A stretch of DNA of 64,000 nt, from positions 1 to 64,000 of the forward strand of contig JAGMVK010000029.1 of the NCBI GenBank assembly GCA_020747065.1. Reading direction: 5' to 3'. Under the pieces are notes generated by a model. It had not been told where the DNA came from and did no database searches. It saw nothing but the letters and a program-made list of their open reading frames with translations. Positions 12,882-26,775 of the stretch are shown piece after piece. The stretch is from Cadophora sp. MPI-SDFR-AT-0126. Its lineage: Eukaryota; Ascomycota; Leotiomycetes; Helotiales; Ploettnerulaceae. How positions within the stretch are numbered: the stretch's first letter is position 1; each line of letters starts with the position of its first letter. The translations under genes were made by a program, and so were the position numbers.

Positions 12882-15800
12882 CCTCTATAATAAGCTTAAG
12901 TTTAAGAGTCTTACTATTAGATTTATATAAATAAAGATTAAGTCTAAAAGTAATAAGTACCTTATATATATACCCCTAGATAAGTATAATAATTATAAAT
13001 ATATATTTATAATATATATACCTAAGTTATAAAAGGAAGTATAAATAAATATATTATAATTAAATAAGTAAATATAGATTATATAAGTCTAATATATAAT
13101 ATATCTTTATATCGCGAATATATATAGAATAATCTAGTTAGAGAATATAAATAAAAGAATAATAAAGGATTTAATTCTAAAGATTATATAAAGTAATCTA
13201 GTTTATAATTATATATAAATTAAGAAGTATATAGATAAGTAGTTATTATTAAATTTAAGTAAGGCTTTATAATTACTAAATATAAGTAGCTAAATTAGGA
13301 TAAGTATTAATTAGTAGAAGTGAAGTAAATTAGTAATCTTTTAGGAAAGTATACTAAAAGTCGGAAGTAAATTAATAAATAGTATATAATAGTATACTCT
13401 AATTAGCTATATATTAGTAAGTAATTATATATTCCCTAAGTAATTATATACTTTCTTAAGGTATATTAATCCTAGATTTTTCTATACTTTTAAACTTTTA
13501 AGCTTTTAATATATTATATAATCTTTTATATCTTATATTTTTTCTCTTATTTTTCTTCTTTAAATTCATATAGAAAGATTACTATAGCTTTAAACTACTC
13601 TAAGATACCTCTTAAAACTCTTTTATAATCTCCTATTAACTATAATCGTAGAGTTACTAAACTCACGTGTTATATAAAAGAGTAAGTTACTAATTTAAGT
13701 AATATAAGTTAAGCTTATAAAGTAATCTAAGTAAGTTTATCTCTTTTTTAAATACTTATATTTATCTTTACTTATAATTATTTAAAGCTTATATACTAAT
13801 ATATACTTAAGATAATAATAAAAATAAAAGGAAGCTTAAGCTTATTACTAGATCTTTATTTTCTTATAATAATACTTCTAATATATAATCTACTAGTAGA
13901 TCTAATATTAAATTAATTAATTAGATTTCTATTAGCTCTAAGTATTCTAATATAATATTATCTAGTAAGAATAAGTACTTTAATAATAATAATAATAATT
14001 CTTATATCTAAGATAATAATAGTAATTTCACTAATTTTTCTAGCTTTAATAATAATAATATTATTACTTTTCTTACTTATATACGCCTTTTACTATTACT
14101 TCTTAGATATATATTTAATTATCTTTAAGTTTAAGAAGATCTATCTCTTATACTTAAGTATAAAGCTAAAAAGAAGTATATTATTATTATACTAGAAACC
14201 TCTTATAATACTAATCCTATTCCCTTTAAGCTTACTAAATTAACTCCTAAAACTACTATTAAGTTTATAAAATCTCTAGTTAAAAGATAATAAGGAAAGT
14301 TTATACTTATTCCTTTTATACTTAATATAATTACTTATTTTAATATATACTAATAATATAAATAAGAAAGGAGTTTACTAATCTATACTTAAAATATATA
14401 TAATCTATTATATTTAAAAAAGAAAATTATAGTTACTATTATATTAATATTACTACTACTAGTAGTTATTATTATAATTATACTTCTAGTTATACTTACT
14501 CTCTTATTTTATCTTATATCTTATCTCTAGCTTATTATTTAATTAATATACTTAATTAAAATACGTCTTCTTCTATAAGTTCTTTATTCTATTTCCACGA
14601 TTATATTACTAATTCTTAAGTAGAAAATTAAGAAATATTATATAGTACTTTATATTATATTAAATAATTTAAAGCTTTTAGATAAGAGTAATAATAATAA
14701 TATATTAATAAAGGAGCTTATATAAGTAGTAAAGAAGCTACTAAAATACTAAGATAATAATAAGGATAATAGAAGTAGATTAAGTAAACTAAAGTATAAG
14801 GAACTTATATAAGCTTTTATAGATATTATAAGATTAATAATAAGTTAATAAGTAAGATTTAGTAGAATTATAAGATAGTTTATAAGATTTTTAAAGGATT
14901 TACTTAAATCTTTATATTAATTTATAAGATTTTATTAAACTTTATACTAGATCTTTATATTAGTTTAAGAAATTCTTACTAAGCTTTACTAGATTTTAGC
15001 TAAGTTTTATTAAGTTTCCTTAGATCTTTAAAGTATTTACTAGAATAATTCTCTTTATTTAAAGTATAAATAAAAAGTTTATATACTCTTTTTTTAAATA
15101 TAACTTTTAAATAAGTATAATTAAAGCTCTTTTATTTTAAATCTATAATTCTTAAAGTTTAAAAGAGCTTTAAAGTACTTAAATTTCAAGTGAGATAGAT
15201 TCTTTATAAGCTTATTAGTAAGTATATTAGCTATTAGAATATATATAACTTTAAATAATCCTTAAGTATACTCTTACTTTAACTATATATTTTAAATATT
15301 TATATAGTAAAGCTTTATTAAGATTCTCTTATTTTTACTTATAATAAGTCTAATTATCTATTAATTATTATAGAAGATCTTTTAAATCTTACTAATATCT
15401 AATACTAGATCTTAAAAGAATCTTTATAAAGCTATAACTTCTGTACTTATATACTCTAATAATAGAGTTTTAGCTTTAGTAATTAAAGTTATTATTATAG
15501 CTTATAGTCTTATTTTCTAGATTACTAGATTATTAAATATTATAATTATATACTCTTAAGATAATTATCTTAATTTAGTATTATTAGTAAAAGATATATT
15601 AGATATATATACTAAGGATTTTCTATACTTTCTACTATATATAATACTTAGAAAGCGCGTTCTATATAAGTAATAGATTAGCTAATATATAGTAGTAAAG
15701 TACTTAGTGCTTAGATTTATTATAAATCTTAAGAGTACTATAATAATAAATACTATATCTAGTCTTATAATAATTATAATATATAATACTAAGCTTATAC

Positions 15801-18800
15801 GCTCTTAGTATACTTTAATCTACTTCTTAGTAGCTTATTCTTAATTCTTCTAAAGATTAATAAGTAGAAGTAATATACTTAAATACTTTCTATTTATTAA
15901 TTTAAACTTAGATATAATCTTTTTAATATATTAATTATAAATAAGAGAGATAGTCTTAAGCTTTTTATTATAAATTACCTTAATACTTAAGAACTACTAA
16001 ATATCTCTAAGATTATATATATTATATATTTCCTTTAGTTATTTAATAATCTTTTCTCTAAGCTTTTAATTATTTTAATAATAAAGTACTTAAATATTAT
16101 TTATATAAAAGAGGACTAGTATTTTATACTTTATGTCTATAAATATATAAAGCTTCTTCGAGTATAAAGAGAGTCTTAAATTTATTAACATTTTACTTAT
16201 ATACTTATACTATAAGTATAAAGAGTTTCTTATTCTATAGAGCGCTTAATTTACTTATAGTATAAACCTAAGCTTTTAGAATTTAAGGTGTAAATAGTAA
16301 TATATAGTTTTACTATTTATATTTCTAAGTGTATTAATAAATATATTAATTATATTAAAATACTTAATCTCTAGATTAAACTTTACTATAAGTGCTATAG
16401 TAATATAAAATAACTTTAAGAAGAAGTACTTATATATATTAAGATAATTATACTTTTACTCTAGAGATTACTTTATATAATAATATATAATAAATATCTA
16501 CTAATATATCTATTCTTATTTACTTTATACTTAAAAACTTATATTAAAGGAACTAGTAAGCTTATAAGTTTTAAGTTAAATACTTCTAATATCTAGTATC
16601 TTTATTTTTTTATATTACTTATTTCTAAATATATTTCTTTATAAACTATTATTTATTAAGTAATTCTTAAGATTACTTTATCTCTTAAGTTCTAGTAATA
16701 GATCTTAAACCTTAATTTTAAAAAGTAAGATCTTCTTACTTAGTATTTAATAGCTTTCTTAAATAGCTATTATAATAATTATATATATTATCTAAGTAAA
16801 CCTCTATAGTTCCTTCTACTCCTTTATTATTATATACTAATTAAGTATAAATATAATAAGTATTTAATCTACTTTATCTACTAGACTTCTATTTACTTTC
16901 TTAGAAGGATTACCTTTAAGCTTTAAGTTATTACTAATATCTAGCTAACTCTTCTATACTTTTTAAAGTAAAGTAATAAGTGTTATGAATACTCTATTAT
17001 ATTTACTTCTTCTATACTCTCTTCTACTTACTAGCTTACTTCTAGCGCTTTTAGCTTTAGTATTTAAGTTAAGTAGTTTACTTAGTAGATTACTTATTAA
17101 ATTTAATATCTATAAGTATATTATTACTTTTATTACTCTAAGTATATCTATTATTCTAATATCTTAATACTTACTTAAAGCTCTTAATAGTACTAGTATT
17201 AATCTTAGTTCTATAGTTACTATTAAAGAAAGCTTAATTAGAATTTAAATCTTAATTATTAAAGAATAAAGTAAACTCTATACTTAATCTTATTATATAC
17301 TTATTACTAAATCTAAGACTTACTTATATTCCTTCTAATCTACTCTTACTAAACTTTATATTATACTTAATATAAGTCCTAGATTTAATATACTCTATAA
17401 TAATTATTTACTACCTTAGCTAAGTATACTTTCTAGTTTAAGTGTAGCTCTTAGAGTTAGAAGTCTAATTATAATACTTAAATTTCTAGTATAATCTTTT
17501 ATTCCTAAGTTCTAACTCTTATTAGTAATAATTTTAAATTAAGCTTCTTATATTTACTTTTCTCTTAGATTAAGTAGAATCACTTTATCTAAAGTAATTA
17601 TATACTTATTTAATATATCCTCTAAAATACCTTCAATAAAGCTAAAGATATATCTAATTACTTCTTTATCTTATAGAAGCTCTATAAGAGATTAAGCTTC
17701 TTTTATAGAGATCTCTATCTCCTCTTCTTTAGAGATATAAAAGCTTTCTTTATTAAAGCGAATATTTTATATAATAATGATTTAATTAAGTTATAATACT
17801 TAGATCTTATAAATATTAAAAGTATAGAAACTTATAAAATAGCTAATATATATATAGAGTTTAACTTTAAATACTCTCTTTTCTTATTTAAGTACTTATT
17901 TTACTATTACTAAGTATACTTTATATCTAAAAATATAGATCTTATTCTAGTTAAGTTTAAAATCTACTATTAGTCTTATAATAATTATAAGATTATACTA
18001 TTAAAAGTAGTTATAGAATTACTAATTATTTGTTTTAAGTAGTAATCTCTAGTTTTATATATAATTTAAGTATCTATTATATAAATAGATACTTATTAAC
18101 GTATATCTAAGTTTAAGTTCCTTAGGAAGATTTATAAATAACTATATTTTAATACCTCTTATAATTACCTCTTAGCTAACTTATTTTATTATATTATTTA
18201 GTTTATAAGTTATAGTTAGCGAGATCTTAAGCTTAATACTAAGCTTATCTATTTATATCTTATATCTTATAAGTCCTTAGATAATAATAACTACTTTTTC
18301 TTAGTTATACTTAAATTTATAAATCGAAAGTTTAAACTAAGTTTATACTTAATATTTAAAGCTCTTAATATATTTAAATACCTTATTATATATTTTTAAC
18401 TAGAGTATATAGCTAATAAGTAATCTACTATACTTATATTTAAGTATAAGAAGCTAAGAGTAATTTTTAAAGTAAACTAAGAAGTTAAATAGATCTTAAC
18501 TAATCCTTTAGAATAGCTTTACTAATTATTACTTATTTAAATAGTAAGATATAACTTATAAAGTATATACTAGCGTATATTACTTATACTTTAAATATCT
18601 AATAATATTAAAGAATCTTATACTTTTAGAAGCTTTTACTAGCTTTTAAAGAATATTTAGACTTAAGTACTTAATTTATAAATATTATAACTTTTCTATA
18701 CTTAAGCGAGTTATATTATAATTATATAATAAATAAAAAGCGTATAGCTTTTAGCGACTAATACTAGAAAATATAATAATACTTACTTTATTATATAAGA

Positions 18801-19913
18801 TCTTACTTAAGTCTAATAAATAGTTTAAACACTTATTATATTTAAAAAATATAAGATTAAACTCGTGAATAAGCTTTTAAATAACTAAGTAATTACCTAT
18901 AAGCTAAGTATTATTACACTAGCGTAGTATATAGTTTATTTTATAGTACTATAATTTAATATTCTATAGATAAGCTTCTGAGATAATATTTATATAAAAG
19001 CTTTTAATAATAATTACCTTAGTAAGTATAAGATTAAAGGTCTTTTTATCTAAGCCTTAAAGAATATCTTTTAGAATATATATTCTATATCTAATAATTA
19101 GTAACTAAGAGCTTTTATACTTAATAGTATCTTATAAACTTACTTTAATAAATATACTAAGCTTTAATAAAGATATATTATTAATAAGGTTTATAGCTTT
19201 ATAGTTATTAAGTAGTATACTTATATATAAGAGGTAATATCTATATAATCTTTAAGTAAAGTAGATTCTAAGCTAGAAAGCTTTATCTAAGCTTAAAAGT
19301 ATTATAATAAAATTACTAAAAGATATCTTACTCTTATTTATTAAGTTTCTAAGAAATACTTCTTTTAATTTTCCTTAAGCTTTATTAGATTTCGATTTCT
19401 TAAGAGCGCTTTTTATACTTAATAATAACGCTTTATTAGTTCTCTTACTAAAATTTAATCTTAGTATTCTTTATTTATTAGTAATAAAGTAATTACAGAT
19501 CTCTTTAATAGCTATATCTAATACGAAGAGCTTTCTTTTTCTTATATAAGAGAAGGTTTTTTTTATAGATTATAAGCTAGAGCTTTATATAATCTTTTAG
19601 AGCTTAACTATATATATAATCCTTTAAGTATAAATACTTATTTTCTACTAAATTATTTCTACTAGTATTACTAAGCTCTAAAGCTATTATTGTATTAATA
19701 CTAATATTACTACTTTTTCTACTAAGAGTAGTAAAATATCTATATTCTTTTCCTTTTTTATTTATAAACTCGTAATATTAAATATCTACTTCCTTAGTAT
19801 AAAAGAGTCTTATAAACTATATAAGAGTATATAGCTATAAGCTTCTAAGATTATTAGCTTCTTTAAAGCTAAGGAAGTACTTATAAGACTATATATAATT
19901 AAAGTTACTTATA
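12685..19913 (-). mobile_element. RIP-degraded Ty1/copia element, copy A (truncated)
   Basis: Co-linear with copy B along its whole length, with transition differences, but more strongly AT-converted. It keeps the 3' LTR (12685-12881) and the body. It ends at 19913, where copy B's LTR begins, so about 0.9 kb of gag and the 5' LTR are missing. The sequence right of copy B's far LTR does not resume copy A, so this is a truncation or deletion rather than a simple nested insertion. Its uninterrupted sequence around 19170-19185 is the empty-site reference for the young gypsy insertion in copy B. Confidence 0.85.
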
Positions 19914-20110
19914 TGTCGTGCAGTAGTGCGAGCAGGCTGGGTTAAAGAGACGAGATCTCCTGATTAGGGTAAAAGTGTGATATGAAAAGATATATTTAAA
20001 AGAGCGTTACTTCCTTAAGGGAGGGCCTAAGAGTATATTATATATATATAGTATACTTACTAAGTATACACTAGACTAGATATAACTTCTGATAGAGCGC
20101 GTTTAATACA
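19914..20110 (-). repeat. 3' LTR of copia copy B
   Basis: Bounded TG...CA on the plus strand, with start TGTCGTGCAG and end TTTAATACA, and therefore also TG...CA on the minus strand. It aligns with the LTRs at 12685 and 40133. Confidence 0.85.
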
Positions 20111-23100
20111 CCCTTATAGTGAGCTCGAGTCTAAGAGTCTTACTATTAGATTTACACGAATAAAGATCAAGTCTGAAGTAGCGAGTACTCTATATATATA
20201 TATACACCCCTTAGATAAGCACGACGATTATAAATATACGTTTATAATATATATGCTTAGGTTATAAAGGGAAGTATAAATAAATATATTATAATTAAAT
20301 AAGTAAATAAAGATCATGTAAGTCTAGTGTATAACGTGTCCTTATATTATAAACGTGCACGTGGAATAATCTAGTTAAAGAATATAAATAAAAGAATAAT
20401 AAAAGATTTAATTCTAAAGATTATATAAAGTAATCTAGTTCATAATCGTATATAAATTAAGAAGCGTGTGGATAAGTAATTATTATTGAATTTAAGTGAG
20501 GCTCTGCAGTTACTAAATATAAGTAGCTGAATTAGGATAAGTATTAATTAGTAGAGGCGAAATAAATCAGTGATCTTTTAGGAAGGTACGCTAAAGGTCG
20601 GAAGTAAATCGGTAAATAGCGTATAATAGCGCGCTCTAATTAGCTATATATTAGTAGGTGATTACGTATTCCTTAAGTAATCGTACACTTTCTTAGGGTA
20701 TATTAACCTTAAATTTTTCTATACTTCTGAACCTTTAAGCTTTTAATATACTACGTAGCTCTTTATATCCTGTACCTTTCCTCTTGTTTTTCTTCTTTGA
20801 ATTTATATAGAAAGATCGCTATAGCCCTAAACTACTCTAAGATACCTCCTAAAACTTCTTCACGATCTCCTATTAATTGTAATTATAGAGTTACTAAACT
20901 TACGCGTTATATAAGAGAGTAGGTTACTAATTCAGGTAATATAAGTTAAGCTTATAAAGTAGTTTAGGTAAGTTTATTTCTTTTTTAAATACTTATATTT
21001 ATCTTTAGTTGCGATTATTTAAAGCTTATATACTAATATATACTTAAGATAATAATAAAGATAAGAGCGAGCCTAAGCTTATTACTAGATCTTTATCTTC
21101 TTATAATAATACCTTTAATGTATAATCTACTAGTGGATCTGATATTAGATTAGTTAATTAGATTTCTACTAGCCCTGAGCGTTCTAGTATAGTACTATCT
21201 AGCTAGAATAAGTCTTCTACTTAGAATAAGTCTTCTAGCTAGAACGAGTAGTCTAGTAAGAATAAGCACTCTGATGATAATAATAATGATCCTTTTATCT
21301 AGGATAATAATAGTAATTTCACTAATTTTTCTGGCTCTAATAATAGTAATACTATTACCCTTCTTACTTATACGCGCCCTTTACTATTACTTCCTAAGCG
21401 TACGTCTAATTGTCTTCGAGTCTAAGAAGATCTGTCTCTTATACTTAAGCGTAAGGCTAGAAAGAAGCGTATTACTACTATACTAAAAACCTCTTATAAT
21501 ACTGATTCTATTCCCTTTAAGCTCGCTAAATCGACTTCTAAGACTACTACTAAGCGTATGAAATCTCTAGTTAAAAGATAATAAGGTAAGTTTATACTTA
21601 TTCTTTTCACACTTAATATAATTACTTATTTTAATATATACTAATAATATAAATAGGAAAGGAGTTTACTGATCTATACTTAAAGTGCGTGCGATCTACT
21701 ATATCTAAGAAGGGAGATTATAGTTACTACTACGCTAATATTACTACTACTAGTAGCTATTATTATAACTACGCTTCTAGCTATACTTACTCTTCTGCTT
21801 TACCTTATATCTTATCTCTAGCTTATTATTTAATTAATACACTTAATTAAAACACGTCTTCTTCTATAAGTTCTTTATTCTATTTCTACGATTATACTAC
21901 TAATTCTTAAGTAGGAAATTAAGAAATATCGCATAGCGCTTCGCGTTACGTTAAACGATTTAAAGCTTTCAGATAGGAGTAATAATAATAATATATTTAT
22001 AGAGGAGCTTATATAAGTAGTGAAGAAGCTGCTAAAACGCCGAGATAATAATAAGGATAATAGAAGTGGATTAAGTAGACTAAAGTGTAAGGAACTTATA
22101 TAAGCTTTTACAGATATTATAAGATTAATAATAAGCTAGTAAGTAGGATTTAGTAGGATCGTGAGATAGTTTATAGGATTTTCGAAGGATTTACCTAGAT
22201 CTTTACGCTAGTTTATAGGATTTTATTAGGCTTTACGCTAGATCTTTATATTAGTTTAGGGAATTCTTACTAAGCTTTACTAGATTTCAGCTAGGCTTTA
22301 CTAGGTTTCTCTAGATCTTTAGAGTATTCACTAGAATAATCCTCTTTATTTGAAGTATAAATAAAAAGTTTATATACTCCTTTTTTAAATATAACTTTTA
22401 AATAAGTGTAATTAAAGCTCTTCTACTTTAGATCTATGATTCTTAAAGTTTAAAAGAGCTCTGAAGTACTTAAATTTCTAGTAAGATAGATTCTTCGTGA
22501 GCTTATTAGTAGGTATATTAGCTATTAGAATATATATAACCTTGAATAATCCTTAAGTATACTCTTACTTTAACTACATGTTTTGAATATCTATATAGCG
22601 AAGCTTTATTAAGATTCTCTTATTTTCACTTATAATAAGTCTGATTATCTACTAATTATTATAGAAGATCTCTTAAATCTCACTAATATTTAACGCTAAA
22701 TCTCGAAAAAATCTTTGTAGAGCTATAACTTCTTTACTTATATACTCTAATAATAGAGTTTCAGCTTTAGTAGTTGAAGTTATTACTATAGCTTATAGTC
22801 CTGCTTTCTAGATTACTGGACTACTAAATATCATAATTATATACCCTTAGGATAATTATCTTAATTTAGTATTATTAGTAAAAGACACGTTAGACGCGTA
22901 TACTAAGGATCTCCTATACTTTCTACTATACATAATGCCTAGAAAGCGCGTTCTATATAAGTAATAGACTAGCTAATATATAGTAGTGAAGTGCTTAGCG
23001 CTTAGATTCGTTGTAAATCTCGAGAGTATTATAGTAGCGAATACTACGTCTAGTCTTATAATAATCGCAGTATATAATACTGAGCCTATATGCTTCTAGT

Positions 23101-25924
23101 ACGCCTTAATCTACTTCTTAGTAGCTTATCCTTAATTCTTCTGAAGATTAATAAGTAGAAGTAGTATACTTAAGCACTTTCTGTTTATTAACTTAAACTT
23201 AGACGTGATCTTTTTAATATATTGGTTATAAATAAGGGAGATAGTCTTAAGCTTTCTGTTACAGACTACCTTAATACCTAAGAACTACTAAATATCTCTA
23301 AGATCGTATATATTATATACTTCCTTTAATTATCTAATGATCTTTTCTCTAAGCTTCTGATTATCTTGATAATAGAGCACTTGAATATTGTTTATATAAA
23401 AGAGGACTAGTATTTTATACTCTATATCTATAAATATATAGGGCTCCTCCGAATATAGAGAGAGTCTTAAGTTCGTTAAGGTTTTACTTATATACTTATA
23501 CTATAAGTATAGAGAGTCTCTTATTCCGTAGAGCGCTTAATCTACTTATAGTATAAACTTAGGCTTTTAGAATCTAGGGGGAAAATAGTAATATATAGTT
23601 TCGCTATCTATATCTCTAAGCGTATTAATAAACGCGTTAATTATATTAAAACACTTAATCTCTAGATTAAACTTTACTATAAGCGCTATAGTAATACGGA
23701 ATAACTTTAAGGAGAGAGTGCTTACGTAAGTTAAGATAATTATACTTTTACTCTAGAGATTACTACGTATAATAATACGTAATTAATATCTGCTAATATA
23801 TCTATTCTTATTTACTTTATACTTAAAAACCTATATTAGAGGAACTAATAAGCTTATAAGTTCTAAGTTAAATACTTCTAGTATCTAGTATCCTTGTTTT
23901 TCTATATTACTTATTTCTAGATATATATCCTCTATAAACTACTACTTTATTAAGTGATTCTTAAGATTACTTTATCTCTTAAGTTCTAGTAGTAGATCTT
24001 AAACCTTAATTTTAGGAAGTAGGATCTTCTCGCTTAGTATTAGACGACTTCCTTAAATAGCTGCTGTAATAACTGTATATACTATCTAAGTAGACCTCTA
24101 TAGTTCCTCCTGCTCCTCTGCTATTATATACTAATTAGGTATAAATATAGCGAGTATTTAATCTACTTTATTTACTAGACTTCTATGTGCTTTCTCGGAG
24201 GGATTACCCTTAAGCTTTAAGTTACTATTAACGTCTAGCTGACTCTTCTGCGCTTTCTGAAGTAAAGTAGTAAGTGTCGCGAATACTCTACTACGTTTAC
24301 TTCTTCTACGCTCTCTTTTACGCCCTCTTCTACCTACTTACTTACTTCTAGCGCTTTTAGCTTTAGTGTTTAAGTTAGGCGGTTCACTTAGTAGATCACT
24401 TATTAAGTTTAATGTCTATAAGCGTGTTATTACTCTTATTACTCTAGGTGCGTCTATTATTCTAATATCTCGATGCTTACTTAGAGCTCTTAATAGTGCT
24501 AGTACTAATCCTAGTCCTGCGGTTACTATTAGAGGAGGCTTAATCGGAATTCGAACTTTAATTATTAAAGAATAAGGTAGACTCCGCGCTTAGTCTTACT
24601 ATATACTTATTACTGAATCTAGGACTTACTTATATTCCCTCCGGTCCGCTCTTATTAAACCTTGCGCTATACTTAATATAGGTCCTGGATTTAATATACT
24701 TTGTAATAACTACTTACTACCTTAGCTAGGTGTACTTTCTAGTTTAAGCGTAGCTCTTAGAGTTAGAAGTCTAATTACAGTGCTTAAATTTCTGATATGA
24801 TCTTTTACTCTTAAGTTCTAACTCTTATTAGTAATGATTTCAGGTTAAGCTTCCTGCGTCTACTCTTCCCTTAGATTAAGTGGAATCCCTTTATCTAAAG
24901 TAACTACACGCTTATTTAGTATATCCTCTGAAACGCCCTTTATAAGGCTAGAGATATATCTAATTGCTTCTTTATCCTATAGAAGCTCTGTAAGAAATTA
25001 AGCTTCTTTTATAGAGATCTCTGCCTTCTCTTCTTTAGAGATATAAAAGCTCTCTTTATTAAAGCGAACGTTTTATATGATAATAATTTAATTAAGTTAT
25101 AGTACTTAGATCTTATAGATATTAGAAGCGCGGAAACCTATAAGATAGCTAATATACGTATAAGGTTTAACTTTAAATGCTCTCTTTTCTTATCTAAGTA
25201 CTTATTCTACTATTAATAGGTATACTTTATATCTAAAGACGTAGATCCTATTCTAATTAAGTTTAAAATCTACTATTAGTCTTATAATAATCGCAGGATT
25301 ATACTATTGAAAGTAGTTACGGAACTATTAATTATTTATTTTAAGTAGTGATCTCTAATTTTACGTATAATTTAGGTATCTGTTATATAAATAGATACTT
25401 GCTAGCGTATATTCGAGTCTAAGTTCCTCGGGAAGATTTACAGATAGCTGTATTTTAATACCCCTCGTAATTACTTCTTAGCTAGTTCGTTCTATTATAT
25501 TATTTAGTTCATAGGTTACAGTTAGCGAGATCTTAAGCTCGATACTGAGCTTATCTGCTTATATCTTATATCTTATAAATCCCTAGATAGTAATAACTAC
25601 TTTTTCTTAGTTGTACTTGAATTTATAGATTGAAAGTCTAAACTAAGTCCGTACTTAACGTTTAAAGCTCTTAATGTATTTAAATACCTTATTATGTGTT
25701 TTTAACTGGAGTATATAGCTAATAAGTAGTCTACTATACTTGTATTTAAGTATAAGGAGCTAGGAGTAGTTTCTAAGGTAAACTAAGAAGTTAAACAGAT
25801 CCTAATTAATCCTTTAGAATAGCCTTACTAATTGTTACTTATTTAGATAGCGAGATATAACTTGTAAGGCATAAGCTAGCGCGTATTACTTATACTTTAA
25901 ATATCTAATGATATTAGAGAATCT

Positions 25925-26020
25925 TATACCCCTAGAAGCTCTTACTAACTTTTAAAGAGTATCTGGACTTAAGTGCTTAGTCTGTAGATACTATAACCTT
26001 TCTGTACTTAAGCGGGTTAT
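25925..26020 (-). pseudogene. GAG-pre-integrase remnant, copia copy B
   Basis: The minus-strand reading contains LSPDTL.KLVRASRGIRF. This matches the fungal copia GAG-pre-integrase pattern, in which a T-x-HLxPxxLxxLVxAxRG block precedes the integrase zinc region. It is the clearest family marker in copies A and B. Confidence 0.8.
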
Positions 26021-26276
26021 ACTATAATCGCGTAATAGATAGAAAGCGTATAGCTTTTAGTAGCTAGTACTAGAAAATGTAATAATACTTACTTTATTAT
26101 ATAGGATCTCACTTAAGTCTAATAAATAGTTTAAACGCTTATTATATTTAAAGAATATAAGATTGAACTCGCGAATAAGCTTTCGAATAACTAAGTAATT
26201 ACCTATAAGCTAAGTGTTATTACGCTAGCGCAGTATATAGTCTATTCCGTAGTACTATAATCTAATATTCTATAGG

Positions 26277-26365
26277 CGAGCTTCCGAGATAATATTTATA
26301 TGAAAGCCTTTAATAATAGCTACTTCAGTAAGTGTAAGATTAAAGGTCTTTCTATCTAAGCCTTG
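26277..26365 (-). pseudogene. Protease 3' part, copia copy B
   Basis: The minus-strand reading contains NLTLTEVAIIKGFHINIIS, matching the copia block downstream of the protease active site (usually L.DV.YVP.FH.NLVS). The upstream half lies beyond the gypsy insertion at 38450-38820. Confidence 0.75.
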
Positions 26366-26478
26366 AAGAATATCTTTTAGAATGCGTATTCTATATCTAA
26401 TAATTAGTAACTAAGAGCTTTTATACTTAATAGTATCTTATGGACTTGCCTTAACGAATATACTAGGCTCTAATAAGG

Positions 26479-26482
26479 ATAT
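26479..26482. repeat. Target site duplication, left copy
   Basis: ATAT here and at 38447-38450 flank the young gypsy element. Joining the flanks with one copy removed restores the uninterrupted order seen in copia copy A near 19180. Confidence 0.85.
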
Positions 26483-26758
26483 TGTGGAGGGGAGGACCCC
26501 AATCCCCCACACGACAAGAGGGTAGCAAATGCAAGGTACATAAGGTGTAAGGTTCAAGAAATAACAGATAGACGAAATCAAAAGATATCACATATCCAAA
26601 GAGTACGAATTGTCAATTAGAGAAAGAAGTGTAAATCCTATCAGAAGGAAAAGTGCTATTGTTCATTGCAAGATCTCTCAAAGAAGGTCTCAACTTAAGT
26701 ACAATGCGGAGTGCATGAGTCAGGTGACAAAAGTTTTACCGAGCCAATCCCCACCACA
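26483..26758 (-). repeat. 3' LTR of young gypsy element
   Basis: Starts TGTGGAGGGG and ends CCCCACCACA on the plus strand, with TG...CA termini. No difference from 38171-38446 was found by eye. Confidence 0.95.
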
Positions 26759-26775
26759 TGCGTCCCCCCCTTCAA
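26759..26775 (-). other. Polypurine tract of young gypsy element
   Basis: On the minus strand this reads TTGAAGGGGGGGACGCA directly before the 3' LTR. Confidence 0.75.

Larger units (their letters stand above)
5150..26482. other. RIP-mutated AT-rich transposon block (left part)
   Basis: About 21 kb of very high A+T, dominated by TA, AT and stop codons on both strands, with no long frame. Where copies can be compared, differences are almost all C/T or G/A transitions, the signature of repeat-induced point mutation. The block contains three degraded LTR elements listed separately. The stretches 5150-5693 and 12205-12684 belong to no element I can delimit. Confidence 0.9.

Noticed and set aside
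16985..17167. Short frames in copia copy A, with a counterpart in copy B at 24366-24575
   Set aside because: On the strand opposite to the element's coding sense, in AT-rich DNA where TTA/CTA/ATT codons make hydrophobic shadows.
23650..23750. Plus-strand zinc-knuckle-like reading in copy B
   Set aside because: It is on the wrong strand for the element, Cys spacing does not fit CCHC, and it needs many assumed mutations.
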